NCBI RefSeq assembly: GCF_004379255.2
Contig: NC_056034.1
Location: 4,032,501 to 4,096,500 of the forward strand
DNA from: Salvia splendens
Lineage: Eukaryota > Streptophyta > Magnoliopsida > Lamiales > Lamiaceae
DNA length: 64,000 bases
Reading direction: 5' to 3'
Position numbers and translations under genes: made by a program
The notes under the pieces: model-generated
What the model was told of the DNA's origin: nothing
The model's input: only the letters and a program-made list of their open reading frames with translations
Databases searched by the model: none
Shown: piece after piece, positions 31,831-43,279 of the stretch
Layout of the letters: each line of letters opens with the position of its first letter
How positions within the stretch are numbered: position 1 is the first letter of the stretch

Positions 31831-33245
31831 GGAGAGAGATTCAGTTGAAGCAGATGCAAGCTGTTCAAAGATTCACAGCGCACCGAAGTTATTCGTGATC
31901 ACTTCAAAGACCAAGAAAGAATATATTATTCTTCCATGAAATTATTTTTCAATAATCCTGTTTCATTTCTAAATTGACCACTCAATTTTCATTATATTAT
32001 TCTGCTTATATTTCATAAAGTGTACCCCAACGTCCAATTATTATTCCAGTATATATTTCCTCAAATAAATTCAGTACCTAAATTTATGGAATAATTACTA
32101 CTCCCTTATCTGTAATTCTGCATATCACACGGTCAAAGATGTTACTTTCGCAAAGAATTTATTCATCATCATTAATTCAGTGGTCTAACTCTAACCACAA
32201 CTACCTATCTCTCATTTTCTTCTTTTAATCGCGCTTTCGAATCTTCCTAAGCATCGGCATCACAAACTTTAATTTTACGTTATAAATATTATATTTGTCA
32301 TAGTTACTTACTTTTTTCAAGCTTAATTTGGATTTTTTCAAATTTATGTTGTCAAAATTTTACAACGGATCTAATTAATCATTTCTCCCTTAGACCTTAA
32401 AAGGTGCCTTTAATTAAGAGTTCTTCACGTGTATATATATTCAGAATATATGTATAGATATATTATTAAAAAGGCCATTTATATTAATATTTGAGCATTT
32501 GCCTACATTTTTATAATTATTTATAGGTAATTTAACGGAAGACAAGTTGATGGTTGGCCTAATTTTCGGAGAAAGTGATAAATTCGTATTAGGACGCAAT
32601 ATATAATAGTAGTATATGATTGAATTTCAGAAATGTATGACTGATCAAGTCGGTAGGGGATTGCATAATTTGCATCTCCCTTGTGAATTTTGAACAAGTA
32701 AATTATGATGCAAGTGTAATCAATTTCATCTGGAACGCACCAATGGAGTAACGATTCCAACAAGAATTAGATTCAATGTCCCACTATCGCATATATATCG
32801 ATTACTATGGTTCACCACTTTACTATCCACTTTTAAAATCTGTTTGTACTAATATAAGTATATAACACTTCATTAATGTGTCGCGCTCAAATAATCACAT
32901 TTTTTTACATGTGTATTAAGCGTAAGGGCATCGACAAAGGGGTGGGTTGTTATGCCACATCGCTATATACCCGCCACACGCCCCCATCTCAGACAATGGG
33001 GGTCGTGCATTTTGTCCACGCAATATGCATGCGAGTGGGTATTTTCTTTACCCTAATTTTAAATTTTAAAAAAAATTATATTATAAAAATCATTTTAAAA
33101 ATAAAATATTACTACTAAAATTTTACAATGAACATGCATAAAGGCGGAACCATAAATTATTAGTATAATTTTTTTTCATACGATCCTTTGCATTAGAGAA
33201 GTAATTGAAATCTTTATTGCATGGATGAGGTCAGGACGAAGCCTT
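31831..33245. other. Intergenic, AT-rich
   Basis: No gene recognised. 33120-33240 is unremarkable flank of the next PIF element. Confidence 0.4.
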
Positions 33246-33548
33246 TTAGGCCATCCATAATAGAAATAGCCCAGCAATAGCCCAGCCATAGCCTAACCAC
33301 TGCCATATCATCAGCACTAACAATCCTCCTACCACATCATCAAAACAAGCAAATAGCCCAGCAATAGCCCAGCCATAACCTAGCCACATACTATCCACAT
33401 CACTATTAACAAATATGTACAAAATGAAATAATTAACAATCACACAATATACGGAATTAAATTTACGACACAAAAACGAGAAAATTCACTAATATTAATA
33501 AAATTTAAAAAGTACATTAATTTAAAAAAAGTACATAATAAAAAAAAA

Positions 33549-34868
33549 CTAACGTCGTGCAGTCCTCCGCGCCCATAACTCTTCAATTAAATCCTTTTGG
33601 AGTCGAATATGAGCCTCCATTTGGCGCATGTCGGCATGTGCTTGGAGGCGACCGTCTTCATCGTGGGGTACCCCACTCCGTACGTTAGGGGCGGCAACGC
33701 CGTGGCTTGGACCAGCTTCATTATCGTCGTTGGCCCAATCAGTCAGTTGTCCACCTTCATCTTCAACAATCATGTTGTGCATGATTATACAGGCGTACAT
33801 TATATCAGCAATGCAGTCGACGTGCCACAAACGCGTTGGCCCCTTAACTGCCGCCCATCGAGCCTGGAGCACACCAAATGCGCGTTCCACGTCCTTGCGC
33901 GCCGACTCCTGCCGTGCCGCAAAGTAGGCCTTCTTCTCATCTCCTGGGCATCGGATCGTCTTCACAAAGACGGGCCACCTAGGGTATATCCCATCCGCCA
34001 AGTAGTAGCCCATATCATGTCGGTTGTCGTTGGCGACAAAACTGATGGGCGGACCGACACCCTGACACTGCTCGTTGAAAAGTGGCGACGAGTTGAGGAC
34101 GTTGAGGTCGTTGTTCGAACCAGCTATCCCAAAATACGCATGCCAAATCCACAAACGGTAATCAGCTACGGCCTCGAGGATCATCGTGGGATTCTTTCCC
34201 TTGTAGCCGGTAGTGTACATCCCCTTCCAGGCGGCGGGGCAGTTCTTCCACTCCCAATGCATACAATCTATGCTGCCTAACATCCCTGGGAACCCATGTT
34301 GTTCCCCGTGCATCCGCAGCAGATCCCGGCAGTCATCGGGGGTAGGACTTCGAAGGTACTGATCACCGAATATTTCAATCACGCCCTGACAGAAATACTT
34401 CATACACTCCAGGGCAGTCGTCTCACCGATGTGGAGGTACTCGTCCCACATGTCTGCAGCGCCTCCGTAGGCCAACTGCCGGATTGCCGCAGTGCACTTT
34501 TGAATATGAGTGTGGCCGGGTCTGCCAGCCGCATCGTGCCTAAAGCGGAAATACAGATATCGTTGCTCCAATCCGTTAACAATACGCATAAACAGGGACA
34601 TGCGCATCCTAAAACGGCGCCCGAAAAGGTTGGCGTTGAACCGCGGCTCCTGTGCGAAGTAGTCTTCGTATAGGCGCTGATGTGCAGCTACGTGATCACG
34701 ATCAATCACCGCTCGGCGGTGTACCACTGGTCGAGGTTGAGGTACCGTCGGCTGCAAGGCCCTCTGCATCCATTGATCAATCTCACGGTTCGTATAGGCC
34801 TCTAGCGCTTCGTTCATTATACGCTCGTACTCCTCAGCATCCCCACCACTACCACCGGCGTTACTCAT
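33549..34868 (-). CDS. PIF/Harbinger (ALP1-like) DDE transposase, apparently intact
   Basis: 439 aa from the ATG at 34868 ('MSNAGGSGGDAEEYE'); a longer open frame to 35036 is leader. It cuts and joins the element's DNA in the nucleus. N-terminal acidic helix; helix-turn-helix-like region ('FNANLFGRRFRMRMSLFMRIV', ~100-125); first catalytic Asp in 'GSIDCMHWEWKNCP' (~240); second Asp in 'GSNNDLNVL' (~285); Glu in 'RKDVERAFGVLQARW' (~365). The usual length for the family is 400-450 aa. A TATATATA at 34957-34964 lies about 90 bp upstream. No frameshift or stop is seen. The partner Myb-like ORF is not in this element; a damaged one lies in the neighbouring element at 29915-31827. A domesticated gene is unlikely because the TIRs are present. 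Confidence 0.88.
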   Translation of the reverse strand: MSNAGGSGGDAEEYERIMNEALEAYTNREIDQWMQRALQPTVPQPRPVVHRRAVIDRDHVAAHQRLYEDYFAQEPRFNANLFGRRFRMRMSLFMRIVNGLEQRYLYFRFRHDAAGRPGHTHIQKCTAAIRQLAYGGAADMWDEYLHIGETTALECMKYFCQGVIEIFGDQYLRSPTPDDCRDLLRMHGEQHGFPGMLGSIDCMHWEWKNCPAAWKGMYTTGYKGKNPTMILEAVADYRLWIWHAYFGIAGSNNDLNVLNSSPLFNEQCQGVGPPISFVANDNRHDMGYYLADGIYPRWPVFVKTIRCPGDEKKAYFAARQESARKDVERAFGVLQARWAAVKGPTRLWHVDCIADIMYACIIMHNMIVEDEGGQLTDWANDDNEAGPSHGVAAPNVRSGVPHDEDGRLQAHADMRQMEAHIRLQKDLIEELWARRTARR

Positions 34869-34956
34869 TTCTAGGTGTTGATCTTGTACAGAAATTAAGA
34901 TAGAGAGAGTACTCGTTAATACAAGTGGTGCGAATGAAAATGACGGGCAAGTCGCG

Positions 34957-34964
34957 TATATATA
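34957..34964 (-). promoter_or_regulatory. TATA box of the PIF transposase gene
   Basis: TATATATA, about 90 bp upstream of the ATG at 34868 on the minus strand, just inside the subterminal repeats. Confidence 0.6.
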
Positions 34965-34989
34965 GTGTTTCGGAAACAAAACAAAAAAA

Positions 34990-35175
34990 TTAAAAATTCG
35001 CGCTAGGCGGTGCGCTAGGCGATCCGGACGCTGCAATAGCGCCTAGCGGATCGCCTAGCGCCACGGAACCGCCGAGCGCTAGGCTAGGCGGTGCGCTAGG
35101 CGGCTGCAATAGATCGCCTAGCGCACCGCCTAGCGCCGGCGCTCGGCTAGGCGGTGCGCTAGGCGCTATTGTGGA
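34990..35175. repeat. Subterminal repeat cluster 'GCGCTAGGCG'
   Basis: At least ten occurrences of 'gcgctaggcg' or 'cgcctagcgc', or close variants, in both orientations within 190 bp. Clustered subterminal motifs are typical binding sites for transposase or its Myb-like partner. Confidence 0.8.
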
Positions 35176-35183
35176 TGCTCTAG

Positions 35184-37265
35184 TAGTTTTTCTACTCAAA
35201 CATTCATTATGATTTATGAGTTCGATATGTGTAATTTTGCATTTAAGGGAAGCTTTTATTGCTTTGTATAAAAATATGTTAGATTTAGATACAAAATCAA
35301 TACTTAGCTTAGTAGTAGTTGTGCTTTATTAATTACAATCTAAAGATTTAGTGAAGGAACGGTGTTAAAAACCTAGTTGTGAATGGTCCGTGTAGATAAA
35401 AATAAAAATTGTATTAATAAATACAAAATTTAACTAAAATATACCCAATTGAAAAGGTGAACAGTATATGCAAAAGTGAAAATAGTACAGCATGCATACA
35501 ATAAGACACAGAAAAAAAAGTAAACCACATAATGAATCTCATGTAGTCCAATGGAGGTATATATAGGTTTCTATGATGTTCAAAAATAGAAAATTATCAT
35601 TTACTAAATCATAAGAAAATATTGAATTCATCTATTTCTATTAAATTAACAGAAGTTATGATTTAAATAACAATTTTCCCTTAGCTTTAGAAAGTACGAA
35701 GAAATGTATTGTCTTTTAACATGTGGATTTCTAATGTATTTTTAATAAGAAAATATTGAATTCATCTATTCCTATTAATAACATTTAAACTGTACGTATT
35801 TTAATTAACTCAGTAGAGTTTAATATAAGTACTAAAATGCATCAAATTAGTAATTTCAGCCTTTTTAAAAATGTACGAAATATGTCGGGTGATCATGAAA
35901 TAGTATTATTATTATTATTATTTATTCTCGATGTTATCCATATAGTTATTAATATAATTACTATTGATGGGATGTAAACTATATACTATGGTGATGAAAC
36001 ATGCATCTTGATGCTTTGATTTGAATAATCACATTTTATAAACGCGTGGTTTGCGGCATGGTTATGATACTGCCACTGGAATTTATAAAGATTATTAACA
36101 ATTTGAGGTTTAAAAGTAATGATAAATTTTGCTCCATTTTTTAAATAATTGATCGCCCTGAAATTTTGACTATACACGTCGGAACAAAGCAGATCCTGTC
36201 CTCTTCCTACAACGATGAAACATGAGTTGCTATACATTTAAAATTAGTTTAGAAATTTCATTTAACATATTCTGAACTCGATAAACACTAACTGCAACGG
36301 CGGAAAACTTACAACTTTACACAATTACTCTAATCCATCTCTAATTAACTTAATCACGTCAATTCTTTGCATCATAAATTTTGATAATTTTAAAAAAAAT
36401 CCAATGCAAGTAATTGCATCTCCATTTTCGCATTCTTTAGAGGATAATGCTGTTGTATTGCATGTAGATAATTAAAAACAAAACAAAAAAAACTTTTTTA
36501 TATGAAAAAAATAATGATACTACTATGTTTTTATATTTGGTCAAACGACTAAAAGGTTTTATACTATAGTAAATTACTAAACCCTCATTAAAAGCTAAAA
36601 TTTGTAAAAATATTAAAGGTAACAGTTCTCAATTAAAGTTTTAAATATTAATACACATATATTTATAGTAGTATAGATATGTAAGTTTCAAGATTCAATT
36701 GAATGAGAAGCAATGAAAGATCGATGTCGTCCATTAGATCTACATGTAATTGTCACCTATCAATAAAGGTTACTCCATAAAACAATTTTTTGCAAAAAAA
36801 ACTTCATTCTACACTTGCAAAATTTAACTATTTTCATGAAAAATCTTTTTCCTTCTTCTTCATAAACCATCGTCTGTTTTATCTTTAGCCGTGCACCGTT
36901 CTTTTTCCCATAGAGTCGTCGACAAAATAAATATTTTTATACGCAAAATAACGGAAAGAAATTGAAGTATCTATATGGTTTAAGTATCTTGAAAAATTGC
37001 CATCAAAGAAGTGAAGCCCACCCACTTTTCGAATTCAATGTTCTTTTCTTTTCTAAAAGAAAAACAAATAAAAGTAGTCCATTCTTTTTGTACCCTTGTT
37101 TTTATATAAATAGAGCTACAAATCCATCTCAAATTCAAACATCAAACCTACCTTAATCTCCCAAACCCATTTTTTTCTTCCCTCCAATTCCAATACGACA
37201 ACAAAAAAAATCTATAACAAACAAACAAACTCATCACACTTTGTTGAAATACTATTAATTTGGAA
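35184..37265. other. Intergenic and promoter region of the second glutaredoxin
   Basis: AT-rich, with no gene recognised until the glutaredoxin leader. TATATAAATA lies at 37104-37113, about 150 bases before the ATG. Confidence 0.45.
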
Positions 37266-37565
37266 ATGGAGAAAATAGTAAAGCTTGCATCAGAAAATGG
37301 GATCTTGATATTCAGCAAGAGCACATGCTGCTTATGCTATGCAGTTCAGATTCTGTTCAAGGAGCTTAGGGTGCAACCTCGCATCGTTGAGATCGACACC
37401 ATTCCAGACGGCGTTGAGATCGAGAAGGCGCTCAAGAGGCTGGGCAGCAGCTGCCCTCTGCCATCGGTCTTCATCGGTGGCAAGCTCGTCGGATCAACCA
37501 ATGAGGTCATATCCCTCCACCTCAGCGGCAACCTCGTACAACTTCTCAGACAGCTTGCAGTTTAA
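37266..37565 (+). CDS. CC-type (class III) glutaredoxin, GRXC13/14-like
   Basis: 99 aa from the ATG at 37266; an in-frame TTG six bases upstream is not a plausible plant start. The active site is 'CCLC' at residues ~20-23 ('STCCLCYAVQIL'), a less common CC-type variant. 'LPSVFIGGKLVGSTNEV' forms the glutathione-binding region. The C-terminus 'LVQLLRQLAV' has an L-x-x-L-L-like motif but lacks the ALWL end of the other glutaredoxin here. TATA box at 37104-37113. By recall it resembles Arabidopsis GRXC13/C14, a group linked to TGA factors and nitrogen signalling. Likely cytosolic and nuclear. It is a paralogue, not a recent tandem copy, of the gene at 19495-19803. Confidence 0.92.
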   Translation: MEKIVKLASENGILIFSKSTCCLCYAVQILFKELRVQPRIVEIDTIPDGVEIEKALKRLGSSCPLPSVFIGGKLVGSTNEVISLHLSGNLVQLLRQLAV

Positions 37566-38796
37566 TTTGAGGATTTTATCTTCAATTATAGAATAAGATG
37601 TTGCCATGGCATGATGTTCATCACTGTTGATTAATTATCTCTAAGTGTGATATATATTTGGTATAAATATAGGGTTAATTAGATGATCAAGAATTATAGT
37701 AGGAGTACTTATATTTATGTCATAATGTGTTGCATTTGATTTTTCTCTATTAAATGAAGTTAGTTTTTTTTAAGTACTTTTGTTGTGTGAAGTGTGGTTT
37801 ACCAAAGCTAATTTACTTTTATGTATAGACGCGACTAATGAATCTTGATATAAAGTCTCATTGATAATTACTAGCTAGTAAAACAATATGGCCATGCACC
37901 ACTAGTTATTGACATATATTTATATACTTACTAGAGTATTTGCTAAATAGGACAGATAGTACAGAGGAGTAACTAATAATTAATGGAGCTAATATAAATT
38001 TATTAATAACAAGTTAACTCAATATTATAACACAATTTTATTAATTATGCAATAAAACTATTGAATTACTTTCTAATTATGGTGTGTGGTGTGTTTCTAT
38101 ATATATAGGCATAAAATTATGTATCCACATTTTGTTTGTGTAGAATTAAGTAAGTCTTGTGCATTTTTATTCATATCTTATGGAGTATTCTACATATATA
38201 CTTTATTGAAAATGTGATTTGTTAATAACTTACTATTTGTTTTGTAACATTAATATTACAAATAATATTTCAAACCTTACACAAACATAGCAAATATTTT
38301 TATACCAACGATATATGGAGTATTATTTATAAATAAAATAAAATAATTGATGCTCTACCTCTCTTACCTAATCTTTGGCGGATACCAAACCCAGCTTCAA
38401 ATCAATCGCTTCACACCAACCAATAAGTTAGGCATATGTGCGAGTAAAATGTCCAAAATTCGAATAATTGAAAAAATTGATTTTAATTGAAATATGAATT
38501 TTGTTTCTAATTTCTGGGGGATGCAATTGAGTTAATAAGATGTAATTCCTCCAATTACTAATAAGTTAGGAGTATGCGCAAGTAAAATAACCATGAATTG
38601 AATCTATCTGAAATATGAATTTCATTTTCATATTAGAACTATGCGCAAGTAAAATATCAGTGAATTGTTTCTAATCTGAAATATCCGTGAATTGAATCTA
38701 TATGAAGGAGTATGAAATTCCTCCAAATATATTTTCTAATATGTTTACTAGTTCGATTTTTATAACATTAATTAATTAGACCTTTTATTTTTAATA
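37566..38796. other. Intergenic, with a short degenerate tandem repeat
   Basis: Around 38420-38700 a ~60-100 bp unit ('aataagttagg', 'tatgcgcaagtaaaat', 'gaattgaatctat') recurs three times in degenerate form. No gene seen. Confidence 0.4.
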
Positions 38797-38806
38797 GTCA
38801 CACCCC

Positions 38807-39126
38807 GGGATGTATTCATTTCCTTTTTGTATCTTTTCTCATATTTCATTCTTAATCTCAGCCCCACGATTTTGTCATCCGACGGTTAGATTGGTGCCAC
38901 GTGTCATTTAATAATGCAGATTTTCAGTTAAATAATGCACATCGACTAATAATGCACCATTATTGTGTAATAATGCAGATTTTCAGTTGAATAATGCACA
39001 CCGACTAATAATGCACCATTATAGTGTAATAATGCAGATCATCTGGACCGTTGATGAATGAGATCTAACGGCCCATATTAAGAAGAATAAAGGATCTAAG
39101 GGATGAATAAGAGAATAACGCTCCCT
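38807..39126. mobile_element. Mutator-like MITE (320 bp) inside the LTR start
   Basis: Flanked by 'GTCACACCCC' on both sides (38797-38806, 39127-39136), a 9-11 bp duplication typical of Mutator-like elements. The ends form ~50-bp imperfect inverted repeats ('GGGATGTATTCATTT' / 'GGGAGCGTTATTCTC', both leading to 'attcttaat'). The interior has repeats of 'aataatgcagattttcagtt' and 'cgactaataatgcacc'. Confidence 0.75.
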
Positions 39127-39639
39127 GTCACACCCCGCCCCATGCGAATCTTGAATGCTAATTTTGAATATATTGTCATAAAACACCTTTAATGCAAATT
39201 AATTGTAAAGTTTTGAAATGGAGACCTTATTTTGAATTGTGTTTTAGCTTTTCACTACAAATCTACAATGGAAAATAAAAAATAAAACAGAAAAGGACTG
39301 ATAAGCTGACAAACACCACCGTTTTCGCTCTGTAATCTTTGGCGGTCGTTCCACTTCTTTGGAAGTGTATCATAATCTCATTTGACCAAAATTCGTCTAT
39401 TCCTCTGATTTCGGATCTTCTTCTAAATGGGCTCTTGATTAGGTTATTCTACACTTTACTTTTCCTCTTTTTTTTGTCTCAAGATTTGATTTTTACGCCT
39501 TCTTGTTTATTGTAATCGGTCCAATTTCTGTATGATTTTAGAATTTATTGCCACGATCAAGATTGTTTTTTCGGTTAATCCGTAGGCTCTGAAAGAATTT
39601 TTTCGAACTAGGGTTTTGATCCTTAGAGAGGAGGTGTTG

Positions 39640-41163
39640 GATTGAGTATTTGTGCGAGGCTTCCATGGATAAGAGGAAAGAGTTGGGCGGGCCTATGATG
39701 CTTCTGCAGCTATGGGCGTGGGAAAGAATGCCCATATTGAGGCCGTCGTTTGTAGTAGCACTCGTGCGCGAACTGTATACGCCCAGGTGATATATTTAAA
39801 CATTTATTTGTTTATGTATCTTGGGTTCTTTTTTACATCAATTTTATTTATAGGTGGAAAGGAACTACACAAATAGGAAATGCTCCTAGATTTTCGGTGG
39901 AGTATTACCGTGATCAAATATCCTTGATTAGACCTACCCAGGTGAATTTTATTTTTATGTTGACTTAATTTATGAATTTATTATGAAGTTAATTTGGCTT
40001 TTGCATTGTTGGTTTGTAGTTTCTGTGGACGTTGCAGATTGTATACTATCTGACTACTGCAATGATGTGAATGGATGCTCCATGTACGACACTTACTTGC
40101 TGTGTTGGGCCTATGTCGAGGCACATGAGGCTGGATGAGTGCGCAGACAATTTAATCGGTACCAGTATATTCCTCAATTTGTAGATAGGATGCTCAAAAA
40201 TGCCGATCATTTGGGTAAAAATGATCGGCGTGGTAAGAAGGGTAATAATTGGAAAAACACGCATCAGTTCTAAATTGGGGAGTGGGACATGAGGTATAAT
40301 AGGTTCCAGGCAACCGTAGACGCCGCAACGATGTCCATGAACATTTCATTGAGTCCGGGGTATATGGCGTGGTATAACAGGATTACAGTGACGTACCTGA
40401 CTCAACATGGGGTACGGTCAACTGCTGGGATGAACGAGTCGGCTTCTTCGATGAAATTACTTGTAAGTTTGTTATATTAAACTATATGCTTTCATGTGTT
40501 ATAGATTGTTTCGTATTGATATTTGTATTTTTTTTTTAAATCTAGGTTGAGGGTTTTCAGCAGGTTTTGCATTTGACTACTGAACAAGAAATGGACCCAA
40601 GAATGCGACAGATTCGAGAAATTGCTAAGCATGTCCTTCAGTCTACGAACCACGCCGATGTCATGGAGTACCCGGCTTCCCAACACCAAGATGTGGGCAT
40701 GCCTTATGAACCACAAGTAATTCCACCACGTCGTGGAGTGACTGGTGTTCGGACTGGCGGACACGGTTTCACAAAACAGTTTAGGATGTCGCAGACGCAT
40801 CACGATTATGTGGTAGCAGAGCCTATGAATCCAGAGCATGACCCACCTTAGTGGTCTTTCTATCCGATGCATGAGTCTCAATCACAGTGGGGTTGTCCCC
40901 TCTATTCCCCAAGCCAACCTGAGCCTGATTGGAATCGTCACCCCTATTCACAAAGCCAAGATGTGCCGCAATGGAGTGGAGCCCGAGCATCAATCGATTC
41001 ATTCTTCCAAAATTATCAGTTTGTGCCTCATGTACGAGTTGAAGAAGAAGATGATGATGAAGGAGAAGAAGAAGAAAATGATGAAAGAGAAGAGGAAAAT
41101 GAGGAAGAAGAGGTTGTTCAGAACATCCATGTCCAACCTCGACCAGTTACGGAGGGTTCATCA
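39640..41163 (+). pseudogene. Plant mobile domain (PMD/MAIN-like) gene, degenerate
   Basis: Exons deduced from GT-AG introns: ~39650-39786 ('KELGGPMMLLQLWAWERMPILRP'-type start, the PMD signature), 39854-39941, 40020-40462 ('RRQFNRYQYIPQF', 'DRRGKKGNNW', 'MSPGYMAWYNRIT'-like), and 40546 onwards ('TEQEMDPRMRQIREIAKHVLQ'). The frame has stops in exon 3 and a TAG at 40849-40851, after which the same frame continues with an acidic tail (about 41038-41120). PMD proteins act in silencing and are frequently carried by Mutator-like transposons. The N-terminus and a transposase are absent. At about 41163 the frame runs into PIF sequence. Confidence 0.7.
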
Positions 41164-41613
41164 CTAACCAGCCGCGCCACTTCCGCCGCGCGCGCCGCAT
41201 CCTCCTCGTCGGCCTGGTGCTGCACCTCTTGAATCAGGGAATTCCACGCGTCGTTCTACAAATCGTCCATGTCAATCCACAAATTTTAGTGAGAGAAAGT
41301 ATGAGTGAAAAGTTGGAATGGTGTGAAAATAATGAAAGAAATGGGGTGTATTTATAGGTAAATTAAATTGAATTTTTAAAAAAAACAAAAAAATGCGTCC
41401 GCCTCGGAACCGCCGCACCTCGCACCGCCCCACTATAGGCCGGCCCGCCTATCGCCTCGGGGCGGTCGGTCCAGCGGGTCCTCGCACAAAACTCGCCGGA
41501 GGGCATTCCGCCCCAAAAATGGTGTCCGCCTCGGGACGGTATGTCCCTCCACTATAGCAAGGCGGGGCGGAGGCGGGATGGGGGCGGCCGGGCCGCCCCT
41601 ATAATGGACACCC
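41163..41613 (-). mobile_element. Fragment of a PIF/Harbinger element (5' end)
   Basis: The right terminus reads, on the other strand, 'GGGTGTCCATTATAG', and is followed by TAA (41614-41616). It is close to the ends of the element at 5468-6175. Inside are a GC-rich subterminal region, a 'tatttatagg' promoter-like motif and an N-terminal transposase start at 41270 (minus) interrupted by an early TAG. The left half is missing. Confidence 0.65.
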
Positions 41614-43279
41614 TAAGGCAATTATTGGACTAATGTTCCGATTTAGTAGAAAAGAAATAGGTGAATTGCCTTATTTAATTGGCACAATGGCTGGATCGGT
41701 TTTATTTAAGAGGAGTAAGTGGGCCGCTTATTTATTTGGACGGCCGATTTCATTCTATATGGCTAAGAATTTAAGTTGGACCAATGAGAGTTGCATCCTT
41801 TAATTATTTAATAGTTGGGCTGATTTCCTCTAGCTTTTAAATGGAGTGGATTGATTTCTAGAGAAAGTCCATGAACTTTTGAGATAATGTGGGCTAAAGA
41901 AATAATAAAAGTAGTTTGAGCGAGATGTTAATGGTGGAGCTTGGAAATAAATTGTTTGGTTGGAATTAATTTAAGGTTTGAGTTGAAGCTCAATTAATTT
42001 ATTTCCGAATAAATTACTAAGTATCCGAGGATGGAAAATGCTAAAGTTGGGGACGCGAAGGGCCGACCGGAGTCGCCCCGCGACGCCATGAGCGGCCTTA
42101 AGAAAAATCAGAAGAAAAGGAATTTAAAAAGGGATTTTCCAAGAATCCATATTTTAGTTAATAAGGGCCCAAGTGATTTTTTTTTAGATAATAGAATTTC
42201 TCTGGATTTAGTTTAAGTGAATAAATAAATCCTACAACTTAGTGAAGCCCGAGAAAGGACTAGAAATCCTATGAGACAAGACTAAGGATATAGGTGTTAT
42301 GTCATAGTAGGGTGCATGCATTCTTTATAGGGAGAAATAGACCAAGTACTAATTAGTGTATTACGCTATTTATTTTCAAAGGATAAATTGCTCAATGGCA
42401 AGTGAGGCCAATGCGAGTAATTGAATTGAAGAATAAGCATATCAGGTGGGCTTTCTTTTAATATCCAGCACATTAGTGTGGATATAAATCAAATACTTGC
42501 GAAATTATGAAATATCATCTTTTCTCAAAATGGAGCTATGATTCTTTTCAAGTTGTTGTCATGCCATAAATGTTTGTTTTGATGAATAGAATGGAATGGA
42601 ATGATAGGTGACAGTGGGAGGGGCTACCTTCCCGGCACTTGAATGTTTAGATATGGCGAATTATGAATTATGAATGGAATGATGAGTGAATGGAATGATG
42701 AATGATAAATTATGAATGATGAAAGAACTTAGACTGCAGTCGAACTTTTAGCTCACAAAAGAATTTAGTAAGTCCGGGTCATTTAAGAAAAACCCTCGTG
42801 TGTTACTGTGATGGATTGGCAACTATATAATGTATGTTTTGCTTTTCGGCACGTATCCACTGAGTACTCATGTACTCAGCCCTGCATGTATTTATAAATG
42901 TGCAGGTTGAACGTCAAGAGGAAGGAGTGATGATCGGAGTCGATGTTATTAAATAATCAAGTGGATCTTCCAACGATTCGTGTCTTCAGACACGAAGTCG
43001 TTTAGTAAGGACTTATTCCGCTGTGTTTTTGTGAAGTGAGAATTGTAGAATCTCACCATCGAACTCGGATTCATTTGACGAGATGTTCATTCTATCTCAA
43101 GACCATGTTATCGAATATTTGGCTTCTATTTTATGATATCGTTGACTTGGCATTTGTTCATAGTTTCAAGTTCTAGCCCTTTTCTTTCCCGTTCTCTTTA
43201 ATCCCCCTTATTAGTCGCGGTTTATCCGCTTTCACTATCCTTAGCAAAATGCGGTCGTGACATAAAAAGTACCAAGAAT

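Larger units (their letters stand above)
33249..35180 (-). mobile_element. PIF/Harbinger element with intact transposase
   Basis: Termini 'GGCCATCCATAATAG' and, on the other strand, 'GAGCATCCACAATAG'. TTA precedes the left end; TAG follows the right end (imperfect duplication). The left subterminus has direct repeats of 'aatagcccagc' (about 33265-33385). The right subterminus (34990-35175) is packed with 'GCGCTAGGCG'/'CGCCTAGCGC' in both orientations. One gene is encoded on the minus strand. Confidence 0.85.
38797..43262 (+). mobile_element. Probable solo Ty3/gypsy LTR with nested insertions
   Basis: The start 'GTCACACCCCG' (with TGTCACACC at 39126) and the end 'GCGGTCGTGACA' at 43262 fit an LTR of the same family as 1-662. 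The flanks TAATA (38792-38796) and TAAAA (43263-43267) could be a mutated 5-bp duplication. LTR-like sequence is 39127 to roughly 39245 and about 41617-43262. Between them lie a PMD pseudogene and a PIF fragment. No internal gag or pol is present. Confidence 0.6.

Noticed and set aside
33597..34673. Plus-strand ORFs of 227 and 125 aa
   Set aside because: Opposite strand of the intact PIF transposase; no domain.
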